Assembly: GCF_019059575.1 (NCBI RefSeq)
Contig: NW_024881529.1
Span: 1,027,001-1,091,000 of the forward strand
Origin: Amphibalanus amphitrite
Taxonomy: Eukaryota; Arthropoda; Thecostraca; Balanomorpha; Balanidae
Direction of reading: 5' to 3'
DNA length: 64,000 bases
Shown: positions 23,284 to 36,281 of the stretch, piece by piece
How positions within the stretch are numbered: the stretch's first letter is position 1
How the letters are laid out: each line of letters starts with the position of its first letter
Notes under the pieces: generated by a model
Told to the model about the DNA's origin: nothing
Databases searched by the model: none
Seen by the model: the letters and a program-made list of their open reading frames with translations, nothing else
Made by a program: the position numbers and the translations under genes

Positions 23284-24500
23284 ACGAGCGAGCGAGCGCA
23301 GCGAGCGAAGCGAAGTCTTTTCAATATAACGGAAAAATCTCAGTATGAGCGGCCCGGCCCGGCCCGGCCTGTAACGCTTTTGAAAGGCTTATATCTCAGC
23401 AACCGCTGGACCGATTGGCCTGCGGTCTTTTTTGCTGGGTAGCCCCATCCCTTCTACCCCGTAATTGACTATTTTTGATACATCTCAGTGACCGTCGTGG
23501 CACGTGCCACGTGAAAAGTCAAGGGTGTTCAAGCAGCTTTGCAAAAGTAATGATTTTGAGAGGCCCATATCTCAGCAACGGCTTGGGCGATTGTCTTGCG
23601 GTAATTTTTATAGGGTAGCTGCATCCCTTCTACCAAAGGTCGGATACTCTTGATCTATGTGAGTGACCCCCACTGCACGTGCAAAATACAAAAAGAAGAG
23701 GTGCCAAATTTGTTCCCATTTCAGTAACTCGGTAATTACTGGGGCGATTTCGCTGAAACTTGGCATACAGGTAGGCACCCACCAGGCAATGAATTCCCAT
23801 GTGTTGCGGTTAGGGTGCTACTGCACGTGCGCACGTGCAGGGGGCGTTTCCAGATCTCGAGAACGGCTGGACCGATTGCGCTCAAATTTGGTACACGGTT
23901 GGGGACCGGTTAGTAGGGTGCCGTGCAAAAGTCATTTTGGACCCCGTTTGCACGTGCGCACGTGCAGAATGCCGCTTCCAGATCTCAGGAACGGCTGGGC
24001 CGATTGCGTTCAAATTTGGCACACCGCTAGCGACCGGTTAGAAGGGTGCTTTGCACAAGCCCGTTGGAAGTACAGCCCTCTGCAAACTGCGTGGTAGGTA
24101 TTCTTTTTTCGACAAAAATGAGAATAACGCGAATACTATGCTATCGGTCATTCGGAAATCGTAACAGCAAGACGCGCTAGACCCCGCCCCTTAGATTGGC
24201 ATCATCACCGTATCCATTTTTCATCTAGTTCGGAAATTAAACCCAAAAGTTTATATTTGCCCCCAAAACAAACTTTTGCATTTTGTCGCCACACAAGGCG
24301 TAAGCTTTGTTTATTGATAAACCTAATCGAAGGAGTGGAGCATGGCGCATCTATTTGCAGTGAGTTCCGACCGACTGATAACATAACCTTTGAGTTATTA
24401 TCGGTTTTGTCGAAAAAAGAATACCTACCACGCAGTCTGCAGAGGGCTGTACCCTCTCGCCCTTCCGCACGTGCAGGGCTCACTATCTCGCTCGCTCGTT
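23284..24500. mobile_element. Repeat complex, probable foldback-type element
   Basis: The left margin has GAGCGAGCGAGCG and the right margin CTCGCTCGCTCG in inverted orientation. Between them, five diverged units start near 23391, 23577, 23719, 23851 and 23979 (spacing about 186, 142, 132 and 128 bp). Each contains a form of ATCTCAGCAACGGCTGGACC followed by GATTGCG(C/T)TCAAATTTGG. The last two units also carry GCACGTGCGCACGTGC. A 46-bp inverted repeat (24072-24117 and 24405-24450, one mismatch) closes the right part. No target duplication was identified, so limits are approximate. Confidence 0.55.
24072..24450. repeat. 46-bp inverted repeat around a 287-bp centre
   Basis: 24072-24117 (starting ACAGCCCTCTGCA) and 24405-24450 are reverse complements with one mismatch. 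The arms contain GTGGTAGGTATTC and a T-run. They could be the termini of a short element inserted in the repeat complex. Confidence 0.85.
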
Positions 24501-25907
24501 CTTCGCCCAAAAGGCGTTTTACTGGTATTTATCAGATGAATTACTGGAGGTGTTATTTCATGATACTGTTTAGATAATGTGGACATAAGTACACAGGGCG
24601 TCGTCTTACCGACGTTGTGTGATTCAGGCTGGCGACGTGATGTGATTCAAAGGATGTGATTCAAAGGCCTGTTTTTGTTTTGCTTGATAAAACGAGATAA
24701 TGACAGTCCTTTGCATCTCTGGAAAGCTGATTGCGGATCGTAAGCGGCATTAATGTGTCATGTTCTGCTATGCACTAAATGCTGAAGGCCGTCTTACCTA
24801 AACCAATACACTATCGCCTTCCTGTTTTGCGGTCTTTTACTTGTTTGACCCTTGACATTCGCGGCCTGCCAAAAAGCTGAGCAATATTTCCAACCCACTA
24901 TACTCTCTCAAGAGCGGCACCGCAGATGTATTTCGGTCTGGCCGCCATTGTAGCCACCTGGACACAATACGAGCTCTGAGAAGCTCAGACAGCCTCTCGG
25001 CAGCCGTGTGGATGACAGCCACCGGGCCTCCATTCACCCAGGCCCTGAAATCCTCCGCCGGCCAGTTTTTCAGATGACCGGCGCAGTTCGAGACGCTGCC
25101 ACCGCGCTGTGATGAGCCCACCTCGCGGCGCGATCACCATATGAATAGTGCGGGCCCCGAACGGGATCAGAGCCCTGGATCCGGCCTTTGATGGTCCAGA
25201 ACCCAGTCTCTGTGGCTTCGTACGGCTTTATTCCCCAGTCGCCTTGAAAGGGGTACCCGTGGGAAGCTTTATTCCGGAGTGATTTTGGTGGTGGAAGTGA
25301 CCTTCTCTGTGTATTGCCTTCCACGCTGCGGGTGATGAGGAGGTTGGAGTGGCTTTTGTGGAGCTCTGTGGATTGTGAAGGCATTGTGCAGTCCACCGCC
25401 CACTGGCACCCAGTTCACATTTTGATAAAGATGTGGATGAAAGCAAACAGACGCCTTTCTAGTCTCGTGAAACGCATGGATGATAAGGATGGTGAAACGC
25501 ATCCTTTCGTTTTCTGGTGAGGCTCGTTGAACCTATTTCTCCAACTCATCCTGGAGTTTCGATACAACTGTTTATCCTGGAGACTATCTGCCGACATAAA
25601 ACATTGCTCTTCTGATAGCGTCCTGCTCCAGTGCACTGCGTATTGTCGTTTTATCTTCACAATGCCTCTCAGTGATATCGACACGGTCTGGCTGTCTGCT
25701 GGCCTCTGGCGGTGCGCCCCGACCCTCCCCGCTCACCCCGGTGCACTGGAGAGTGGAGACCCTCCCTCAGCAGATCATAGCCTCGCCGCCGCCGCTCTAA
25801 CACTGCTTGTCTGTTCACCGCCTGCTGACGTTGCTGACAGAGGCCGGCCAGCGCCTATCAGCGGCCGCCGTTCCTACCGTTGACATCACCGACAGCTGCT
25901 TCTGATC
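24501..25907. other. Intron DNA, nothing recognised
   Basis: Several overlapping open frames of 70-120 codons without recognisable domains. No inverted or tandem structure was found. Confidence 0.45.
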
Positions 25908-26013
25908 AGGGGCGCCAGTCTGCGGTCCAGGGGGCGCCGGTCTACGGTCCAAGGGCGCTGGTCTGCCGTCCAAGGGCGCCAGTCTGCAGTCTAAGGGCGC
26001 CAGTCTTCGGTCA
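25908..26013. repeat. 21-22-bp minisatellite
   Basis: About five units of the form CGGTCTGCGGTCCAAGGGCGC in tandem. The unit is a multiple of three, giving an open A-P-L-D repeat on the minus strand that should not be read as a protein. The next 20 bases contain CAAATGATCGCC...GCGATCATTTG, a short hairpin. Confidence 0.8.
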
Positions 26014-27824
26014 AATGATCGCCGGTCTGCGATCATTTGACGACTTATACGAGGGATGAGGTCTGAGTGACCGCTCCCGTCACTCGTCGATGATATCTTA
26101 CTGACATGGCGGTCCCCGGCTGGTTCTGTAATGGTTCCTGCGATTCCGGGCGGTCCTTCGTGATCCAGTGATGCTCCCCGGTGACATGTCAGGTCTCTGC
26201 TCGGTGTCAACCGTCTGCCAAGCTGACATGGCCATCAGAGCGATATCTCTCTCCAGGGACCAGCAACGTGCTCGTTAAGCGACATGCTTCGAACCTGCGT
26301 GTCAGAGCTTTAGAGACAGGCTGTACTTCTGACTGCTTATCGTTAGTTCCAGAAATATAACCAATGATCGTGCTGTATCGATTTTTTTTTCTTCTGAGAC
26401 CGTTTGCATTCTCTTTGAGTCAATTTTGTCATAAATCTCGAAATTATTCTGAATGTGTACCTTGTAAATTTAAGTTTTGCTGAAACCATTTCAAAGTAGA
26501 ATTTTCGTCGCTAACTCGCTAACCTCAACGGTCAATGGTCTTGACTCATGGCCCATCTCGGACTCGCGGCCCATGGCCCATGGTTCGTCGGTGACTCATG
26601 CGACACTCGCAGCTGGCTGTAGATACCTGATAATGTGACGGAAGCCACATTTTTTTTCGAATCACAGCTTACAGGAATTGACAGAATCATAAGGCATGCA
26701 TATTGGTGTGAGACTAAAAGCCAAACACGCAAAAGTGAAATCATCTGAGAAGAACGGCGCTTCAATTCCCGACACCTTCATGGATAACGCGGGTCAACAG
26801 GGCGCAGGCGGCAGATGGTCTACCCCACCTGGACCCGACGTAGCGCCGACCCCTCTTATCGGTCGCACGCCAATTGGGTGACCACGTCAAAAACGGGCTA
26901 CACCTGGCACTGCAGAGGTGTAAACACTGCCGCCTCCCCGCCCGCATCTACAGGAAAAGCTCATAACGGAACTTTATCTCTCCAAAGCGCAATCGGCCGG
27001 CATCCTGTGCGCCAACCCTCTGCACCTGCGCCTGGGATATCGCCACCGGCACCGCCTCGACCTAGTGGATCGACACCGGTGTGAGCATGTCAAACAAGAA
27101 ACAGCTGACGCAGGGACCCCTCGGGCCGTATCATGCCGCAAGTGCCGCAAATAGAAGGCGTCAAGCCATCAAAATTACACTCACGCCGACGAAGTTATCA
27201 GCCGCCGACAGATGCTAACCAAAAGTCCCAGTCACCCTCCCTGCGGAATCGGAGGTGCAAATATGTACGTCCAGAAGAGCAGATGTTCCGTGCCGAGAGT
27301 GGGACACGCCAATGCCCATATCTGGCATTCACCTGACGAGCAGCGACGCCGACGGTCGGGGACTTCTGATACTGGACGGCAGCTGGGACAAATGAGCGTC
27401 CAGCAAACAGAGTAATAACTGACGAATTCGCTAATATCACAAGCGTTCGGCCAAAACAGGAACAGCTGGGAAGTTCAATGACCATGGCGGACCATACATA
27501 CCCGAGATATCGTGATTACAACCAAACCAAGCAATAAAGCGCCGACGCCGGACAGTATACCTCAGCTTCCCAGCAGAACAAAGGTGTGCACGACAGATGG
27601 CAAGAAGATAGCAAAAGTGATAAGCACTGCACCCGGCCCAATTACAACCAGCTGGAAGAAAGTCAATAACCAGGACCGATGCCACTCATGAGTCATCATA
27701 CAGATAAAGATACTAGGCCTATCACGCCACACCGACGAATATCTAGCCATGCTTATCACACCTGGAACACCAACGCGATAGTAATCTGGGTATAAAGGAA
27801 CGAGGCAGTCATGGAGGAGGTACC
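26014..27824. other. Intron DNA, nothing recognised
   Basis: There are repeated GGCCCATGG words near 26550-26585 and a T-run near 26650. No gene or element borders are apparent. Confidence 0.45.
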
Positions 27825-27965
27825 GAGGAGTGCACAGGGCACCGGAGTGCACGGAGCATCTAGTCCGACCGAGGAGTGCACAGGACACCGGAGTGCACGG
27901 AGCATCGAGTCCGGCTGGGCGGAGCGCAGAGGACACGGCAGTGCACGGAGGATGGAGTACGACGG
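27825..27965. repeat. 46-bp tandem repeat, about three copies
   Basis: GAGGAGTGCACAGGGCACCG starts at 27825 and recurs at 27871; a more diverged third unit starts near 27917. Each unit contains GGAGTGCACGGAGCATC. A TATAAA word lies upstream at 27791, probably by chance. Confidence 0.8.
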
Positions 27966-28752
27966 GAGGAGCGCGACGGGCAGCAGCTGACGAGGGAAGA
28001 TCCAGTACGACAGTGATCGAGAGCTGGATCGAGGAAAGTGCACGCTCTCAGCCATCGACAACGGACAAACTGCTATCATCATCGACCTCTCGGTGACCGG
28101 CTTGGTCAACAACGCCGTTCAAGTAAGAATTGCCACAGAAAGGAAGTCTGCTCAATCCTTGCCAACATGCAACCATTCAGCTCCCGTCCCTCATATATTC
28201 ACTCCGTGATTTGCACCAACCGGCTGATGGTTCAGAGCTACCTTTCTCGGGCTGAGCGTAAGGATTAGGCACATAGCGACAACACCATGTAAGCTTCATT
28301 ATTTTAAAAAGGGGGGGGGGACAAAGCGTTGATTGGGTAAATTTATTGGGTAGTTCGATAGGACTCGGGACTCAGTTTTTAATTAAATCACTGTCGAATC
28401 ACTGCGTCAGGGCTGGTCGGAAATGGAGAGTTATGTTACGCGATGGGAAGGTTGCTGTGCGGGTGTGTAGATTTAGGTAACGGATAGCGCGATGTTATAT
28501 TTTGTTTTGAAACAAAAATCAAGGCGAGGGTGCGTCTGGTAATCATGAGGACTGCGCTTGAATTTGGTTTGTTTACTCCGAGGTGTATTGCGTGAATAAA
28601 ACCTTGAAAGTTTAGCGGCATGAGTATAAGAAAGGTCAGGAGTGATGACAAGGGCGACATTTATCTAACGGACGTGAATACCTGGCCAAATGTGAGCGAG
28701 TACGGGGAAACATCGAAATGGACCAACCCATAACAATGTTCTCGTAACCCGG
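27966..28752. other. Intron DNA, nothing recognised
   Basis: Contains a run of G at about 28311-28320. Nothing else is supported. Confidence 0.45.
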
Positions 28753-29259
<507 letters not shown>

Positions 29260-29858
29260 GCGGAGTGGCTCCGCCGATAGTATAAACATTTAGGAACTTA
29301 TCCCTCAACTGAGGCACGACCGAACCACCCACAACGCCGAGTCGACAGACCGGCAGAGGTACGTACAACCGTTGTTTCCTTTGAGCTTGGGCGAAATTAT
29401 CCGCACTGTGGCAGTGCGCGCGCGCGAGAGAGAGGTGGTCGATGGAAATGTAGAGTTGTTATGCGGAGTGGCTCCGCCGAGAGTATAAACATTTAGGAAC
29501 TTATCCCTCAACCGAAGCACAACCGGACCACTCACAACACCGAGTCGACAGACTGGCAGGGGTGTGCACAACCGTTGTTTCCTTTGAGCATGGGCGAAAT
29601 TATCCGCACTGTGGCAGTGCGCGCGCGCGAGAGAGAGGTGGTCGATGGAAATGTAGAGTTGTTATGCGGAGTGGCTCCGCCGAGAGTATAAACATTTAGG
29701 AACTTATCCCTCAACCGAAGCACAACCGGACCACTCACAACACCGAGTCGACAGACTGGCAGGGGTGTGCACAACCGTTGTTTCCTTTGAGCATGGGCGA
29801 AATTATCCGCACTGTGGCAGTGCGCGCGAGCGAGAGAGAGGTGGTCGATGGAAATGTA
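29260..29858. repeat. 203-bp tandem repeat, three units
   Basis: Units start at 29260, 29463 and 29666, each with GCGGAGTGGCTCCGC, then TATAAACATTTAGGAACTTA, then CGCACTGTGGCAGTGCG and a CG/GA-rich stretch. Units 2 and 3 are nearly identical; unit 1 differs more; unit 3 is slightly short. Each unit has two perfect hairpins, both with TGG loops (6-bp and 7-bp stems). An extra GCACTGTGGCAGTGC copy follows at about 29859. Confidence 0.93.
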
Positions 29859-32787
29859 TGCACTGTGGCAGTGCACGTGATCGAAAAGCAGGCAGTAGCC
29901 GGGAGCGCGTGAGAAACGTGGCTTCAACGGAAGAGAGTAGTAACGTAAAGGGGGTCAGAAGGACACCCAGTGCCAATTTGCTTAGAATTCAGGGAATTAA
30001 AGGGGCTAATACCTCATTATACGCGCATAAGTAGCAAACAGGGTATAAACTCACCTCAGGAGATAACTATGCCAATTCAGCGCCACTGGAGGGATTAGAT
30101 GGAAACGGGAGGGTCGGTTTGTCTAGCCGAATGTTCTTCGTAGGTGTATGTATGCATGACCGAATCAATAACGCGTGTGCGACCGAAAGGGAGTAATGAA
30201 TGGCTATATTAAGGACCAGTGGGAGCTAGACACTCATGCTCGAATTGCATTTTATTTCTCTGATGGGATAGAGCCCTTGGCATCGAACGGATACGAGATG
30301 GGAACATGGGAGGGCCCTGCCCTGGGACTTAAAGCCAAGCAATGCCATTCAGCCGGCGACAATCCCACTCCCTCCAAATTGAGCCCATTCCTCCCCGAGC
30401 AGTGAAGACTATATGTTGTAAGGAAATTGCAAGCCTCGCAAATAAATTTGTACTGCACGACGACGGAGCCAGTGCCATGTGGGAATCAGACGGGCATTAA
30501 AGAGGAGACGATACACCTGCCCACCCAGTGTCGTCTTCCGAGGCGGACGATTACCACTCCGTAACAGCCACCCGTCACTCACACGGCACATGTGCACCGC
30601 CATGCCGCCCAGCAGCACCGTTACAATAACGAGAGTCACTTTACAAACAGGAGAGGATTAGCACGCAAATAGCGCCGCCGCGTTTTGAAGCCTGACCAGT
30701 GACCAGGGCTGGGCTGAGGACCAGTAGTACCTACCTATGTACCGGGTGGAACAAGTTATAAGTAGTTGGCAAATGTGACAGAATAGGTAGATAAGTCGAG
30801 CGTTCTGGGGGTACTGGAATGTTGCAGGATCTTTGATTATTATTTTTCAGAAGGAATTCAGACATAAATCTCTGATCGTTTTTTTCGTGTTTTATATTTC
30901 GGAAGGGTGGCACTAGCAGCAGCGAATTAGCTCTACTAATGCGCAGTAAAGTGAACTTGTTGTATTTTAGCTATCCTGATGCGGCATCCCGGGAGTCAAA
31001 ATGTAATAATGTTAAATTTATTGACGCATGCAGATAGTTGAGGTCGTTTGCCGTAATGGCCTCGGTTTGTGACATTCTAACAAGCATCATTCTGACCCGA
31101 CTGAAAACTGAGACCCAAAACCAGTCTGAGCCAGTCTGGGCTGTCATGTCTGGGAGATTTCCTTACCAACTGCATACCGGAAGGGATAAGCCCGGGTCTG
31201 AATGGGATTTAAATGTGCTCGGGCATCTGCTCGGTCAAGCGCAAACTTCATCTATGGCATATTCCAGTCGCTACCTTACGCATAATTTCGATTGCGAGAC
31301 CGCAATACGTGGTGTTTACCGTTTTATTAACTTTAGGCATCATAAAGACCCACCGCGCTGCTTGATGAATTATGTTGGATATTGACCTTCGGCCTCCACT
31401 CAGTGTTTACTGCACGGAAGCTCCCTGTTTTTTGCGAGCATCATAAGCACGCAAGTTATGTATTGATCTCTTAGCGTGAGCCCGTGAGCCATCGCCTTCC
31501 ACAGTTCACCGCGCCATAAGTGGCACATTTGCGGAGGCCGGTACTGAACTGTGTAGGGGCTGATGATACGCTGCCGGGTCGGGGTCGGCTTGGGGTCCCC
31601 GGGGAAGGGGGAGGGGAGGGTGTCAGATGGCAGGCGGCCGTGCACGAGGACCGGGGTCGTGTCCGGTTACTACATCCGGTGTGGGTCACCCTCGGGGGCC
31701 AGATGGCGGCTGGGTCTGTCCCTCAGGATCGTCCTCTTCTGGTCCTCGTAGGTTCTCGTAGGTGTGGTAGGTGACACCAGTACAATAGGACAGACGGGAA
31801 CACGGGGGGGGGGGGGGAGGGAACAAAGAGTCGTAAGGCGTACTGAGGCGACTCTGCAGTCTGCAGTGTTGCAAATGCCAAATGGTTCACCCATTGGGTT
31901 TCAGTTTTCTCAGTAGTAGGTAAATTATAATCTATCTGTTTTTTTTTTAACATTTGCCGTTTTATCCATATCTCAAAATTGAAGGCATCGTCCTGATTGT
32001 CTCGGCCGTGTAGCTTGGTCGTTACCTACAGCAAACTCTTAAGCTGTCTGTTATTCACTTCAGTACATCTGGCTCGACTTGCTTAACCTGTCTTTGGAGC
32101 TGCCGCAACTGAGATGCGAAGGACCAAACTTTTGCATTGACATTATAGAACTTGCCGGCCTTCGTCGGATATAGATGTCCCGTGTTTGTGTTACATGATA
32201 CCCCGGCTATTTTGTTACGGAGTCCGCGCGTTCAACTTTGAATGTTGTGCGGTGAAGTTGGAAAACTATCTCCGAAAACCTTGGACTTTCATCACACTCT
32301 CTGAAAATTGAACACGATAAGCTGGAGCTTGGAAGTTGTAGGTGTGGCTTCTTCCACAGTAAGTTTCTGTAAAAACTTTTCGCTCGTTGATGTGGACGAA
32401 TTGAACATTTTCTGATGAAATATCAGCAACTGAGAGCATTTAGCATTGTAGTTTCAGAGGTCGCTCAATTGCAATAATCTAAAACCTTGTAAAATCAACA
32501 ACTTATCACGAAAGATGGACAATTCGCCTAATCTCCCTGAGATATTGCGCACGAATATCCAGTGCAACATTCGCTCTGATTTCCAATACTCCATCTGCGT
32601 GGTTGCCTTGCCCTGTGCTAAAGTTTAAAGCAACTGACTCGGATTTTAGTCGATACATTATGCATTCCCTTTTTGACCACAGGCGTGTCACAATGACTGA
32701 ATGTCGCTGGGCGGATCGAAGACACCGTTTGTCACCGGGTGGGCGTGGTCACGTCATGGGGTGGGCGTGGCCCCGACGCAGGTGTGT
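29859..32787. other. Intron DNA, nothing recognised
   Basis: About 2.9 kb with no supported gene or bounded repeat. There is a G-run at about 31805-31817 and GC-rich sequence at 31570-31640. A 115-codon frame at 31038-31385 has no recognisable domain. Confidence 0.45.
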
Positions 32788-32795
32788 GCGTGGGG

Positions 32796-34376
32796 TAGAG
32801 CACTTCACGGATAGGCTTTTCAGGATCCGGCCCGGCCCATATCCGGCAAGTCATATCCAGATCCGCCCATTATCCGTGTTTCTTTGAATTTCAAAATCCG
32901 GCCCGCCCATGGCCCGTATCTCAGCCATACATCCAAAAAATATCCATAATAATCCGTTTCATTACAAACCGGTTGTGAGACTATCAGCATATCGCCATAA
33001 GATCCAAACGTTGGACACTAGGAAGCTATCAAATTGTAATAACAGCAATCTTAGCCACTGCAAAATACATTTTGTGGTAAAAGCTGCATTGCTAAGGATA
33101 GGGGTAACACATTGACATGGACCTCAGCATTTCACAAGGTTGGCTATCATTAGAATTGTTAAGAATCTACTGTGGTCTATAAAAGGAAGAGTACTTATTC
33201 ATATAGCAAAACCACAATCAATTAGTAAGTCAAATGGTAGGTAATAATAAGTATAATACAATGAATAAATAAAGTTTCATGACATTGGCAACATTCTATA
33301 TGGGAAAAGGCAGAATCAAAACACCTAAAAACACATTGTTTGGAAACTAGCTTTGGAATGTGGTCTGACACACTCTACAAAGAATTTGACACTGAAAACC
33401 CAGCTGAAAAGGTAGGTATTAAATAGCCTTGAGCCTGACTTTGGTCCTAAAATGAAAGGAAGATAAGTTAAACCGGCATTTTGTCGTATCAACAAGACGA
33501 CACAACACAATACACAGACAAAATTGACGATAGTGGCGCAAAAAAGCAAGCAAGGATTGATTTTTTTAAGATCCGCTCTCTCTTTATGAAATAGGCGAGC
33601 TGATGACGTAATATTGATTCGTTTACCCTTTAAGTTGAATTTCTGATCAGAAAATATTTTTTGGCGTCATTTACACTGAAAATGTTGATAACATCAGAAT
33701 TTAATATCGTCTTGGATCGTTTTTATTTCTAAAAAAATCATCCACGAGGCATTGCGCCAAGTTTAAAACTTTTTTTTGCAGCGTTTTATTCAGCTGGTTA
33801 AAAGCATCTGTTATTGCGCATGTGTTTCTAACCTTGCGCAGTGTTTGTTGCTGTCTGGAAGATTGAAAAATTCGAGAACGCATTATCGTTTTTATACATA
33901 TTATATGGGGACTGTTCTCAGGACAAGTGAGTTATTAACACATTTTTTTACATGATTCGTATCTTATTCAGGAACCAGCGAGCCATGGTGGATATGATGC
34001 CATGGCGGTTGTTCTTGCTTCCTCGGTTAGGAACATGGCTGAGTCTGCAGATTTTATGTTGTGACCATCTATATTTAAAAATTTGGTTGGTGCTGCCATA
34101 TACCTTACAGACTATCATGGCTCACAAAGGTATGCTTATAAATCTCATGTAAATCAATTAATACTTCTGCTGCAGTGCCTAACAAGTTAAGTTACCTAAT
34201 TCTTAACATGAATATTTAATGCTACAATTTTATCCGTTCTGATCCGTGTTCAACATTCAATTCCCAAATCCGGCCCGCCCAGATCCGTTCTATTTTTCCA
34301 AATTTGGGATCCAATCCTATCCGGTCCACGGATTTATCCGTGGATAACGGATTTATCCGGCCCATGAAGTGCTCTA
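32796..34376. mobile_element. hAT element 3 (1.6 kb, non-autonomous)
   Basis: The ends are TAGAGCACTTCA on the left and TGAAGTGCTCTA on the right. The 8-bp target duplication GCGTGGGG lies at 32788-32795 and 34377-34384. Subterminal regions are rich in ATCCGGCCCGCCC and GGATTTATCCG words. The interior is AT-rich with no transposase. Confidence 0.92.
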
Positions 34377-34384
34377 GCGTGGGG

Positions 34385-36277
34385 TGTGGTGGTGGTGGGG
34401 GGGGGGGAGGGGAGGGGGAGTAGGTCACCCTGGCGATGAATTATGGATGGCAGCTGACATTTCTCAACCCATTCTTCCGAAGATCTACTGAGGAAATTGA
34501 TTTGTTTGCACTCCCATAAGCAGATAGAGTGGATTAATGGCGAAACTTAACGTTCAGCCGCTTTCTGATGATTGTGAGAATCTTGGTGGCCGATTTCACG
34601 CCAGGTAGCCCGTGCGCGCCTACCCCACAGAGCTTCAGTTGACGGCTTGAGCACTGGTGTCCGAGATTTACGTTGAGCCGCTGATAGTGAGAACTGAGTA
34701 CGACCGCTTCAGACTCTTCAGGCAGCTCCGGGTCGTTATAGAGCTTCCATAGGCAGCACCGTGCCACGCGTGTTATCAGATTACACACAGACACGATCCC
34801 CTTTGGAGATCTGTCACCGAGACGGCCAGTCAGTGAGCCCCTGGTGGTCACTGGTCATGACCTGTCAGCTTTGACCTGTCAGATTTATCACGGTCCTGTC
34901 ATTCACCGCCATCTGTCAATGGGTTTGTCAGTCGTCACTGTCTCGATCCTACTCCCAGTTGTGCCAACGAAGACCCACATATGTGAGGATTGAGGAATTG
35001 AGAAACTATTTCCATTTGGTAATTCTATATTTAGCTGGTGTTGGCGGGCGGATGACCGTTCAAGGGCGTTCAAGGGTAACCACGGGTCAATGGTGAAAAG
35101 TATGAGGGCGATGAAGCATATTGCGCCCGTAGAAGTTTTGGTGAATGGCCGTTGGCTGCCTGGTGAATTTTCCCCTTGTCAATGTATTAGTTATATTAGA
35201 GTGCTTTTGTTCGTCGAGAAGACATTGTTACTTACATGCATTGTAAGAGACTATTCTAAATTATTATGAAAAACTTACTCCTTCACTTTGTCCAGTGTTA
35301 TTGATAAATTGATATTTTGACGTTCTGTAAAAGCTTCATCAAACCCAAGACAGGAATGTATAAATCAATGAAAATTAATTAACTGGCGCTGCTCCAGCTG
35401 CTGTTTTTAGCTGTGGCAGTTTGACACTTTTTATTGTAACATTCTGTCTCGGCTCCAAGGCTACCACGGGGTGAATTTTTGCTAATTTTCACGTCACCTC
35501 GACCGTTTCTCTCCTGTCGGTGTTCTTGCCAAAGTTTGTTATTCGCACTGGTGCAGCTCTGAGCTAAAGCGATCTAGAGTTGGCCATGGCGCGACAGTTT
35601 TCGAAGTGAGGCGCTGCCGCTGGAGAGCCGTAGCGTTTTGTTCACCGGTGTTTGAAATCGCTTCCAGGGGAACGTTACTGGAGTTTTCTTTTTGCTCAGC
35701 ACTACTCAACTTAGAAGTCTGGTGATCCAGGATGTGTGCCATAATTTCATACATTCTCCCAAAAGTAAGCAAACTTTTTAAATGAAATCCCGATGTAGGG
35801 GTTTTCAATTCCAAGCTAAATTAAGGTTTCTGTTTTTGCTTGCAAGTAGAAGTTTTAAATAGCCAGTTCCTGCAGAACTATTCTGGGTTGCGTTGCAAGG
35901 CTTTTTGCATCGCTCGATGTCGGCGGTAAATTGAATCTCTAGTACCTTTTGATCGTGACGCACAAGGGAGTGTTTATGACCGATCTGTCCGCGTCACGAG
36001 TTTTTGATCGTCCGTGAAATAGCCATACATCCACCCGGTTATCACTTTGTTCTGCTTATTGGCATAATAATCGTGATCACTTCATCACGGGGACAGGTGT
36101 GCCGGTTAGGAGGGCGGGGTCACCTCAGGTCGCCACAGGTCATCGAAGGTCACTTGCATGTCACGCAGTCGTGTGTCTGAAGCGTGACGGTACGCGGGTC
36201 ACGACGCGGCGTGACCTGGTGACCCTGGCAGACACGAACCAATGTCAGTTAGTGGGTGGTTGGTTATGTCAGCTTAT
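34385..36277. other. Intron DNA, nothing recognised
   Basis: Starts with a G-rich run at 34390-34420. AGGTCA/TGACC words occur at 36110-36240. No gene or bounded element was found. Confidence 0.45.
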
Positions 36278-36281
36278 TCCT

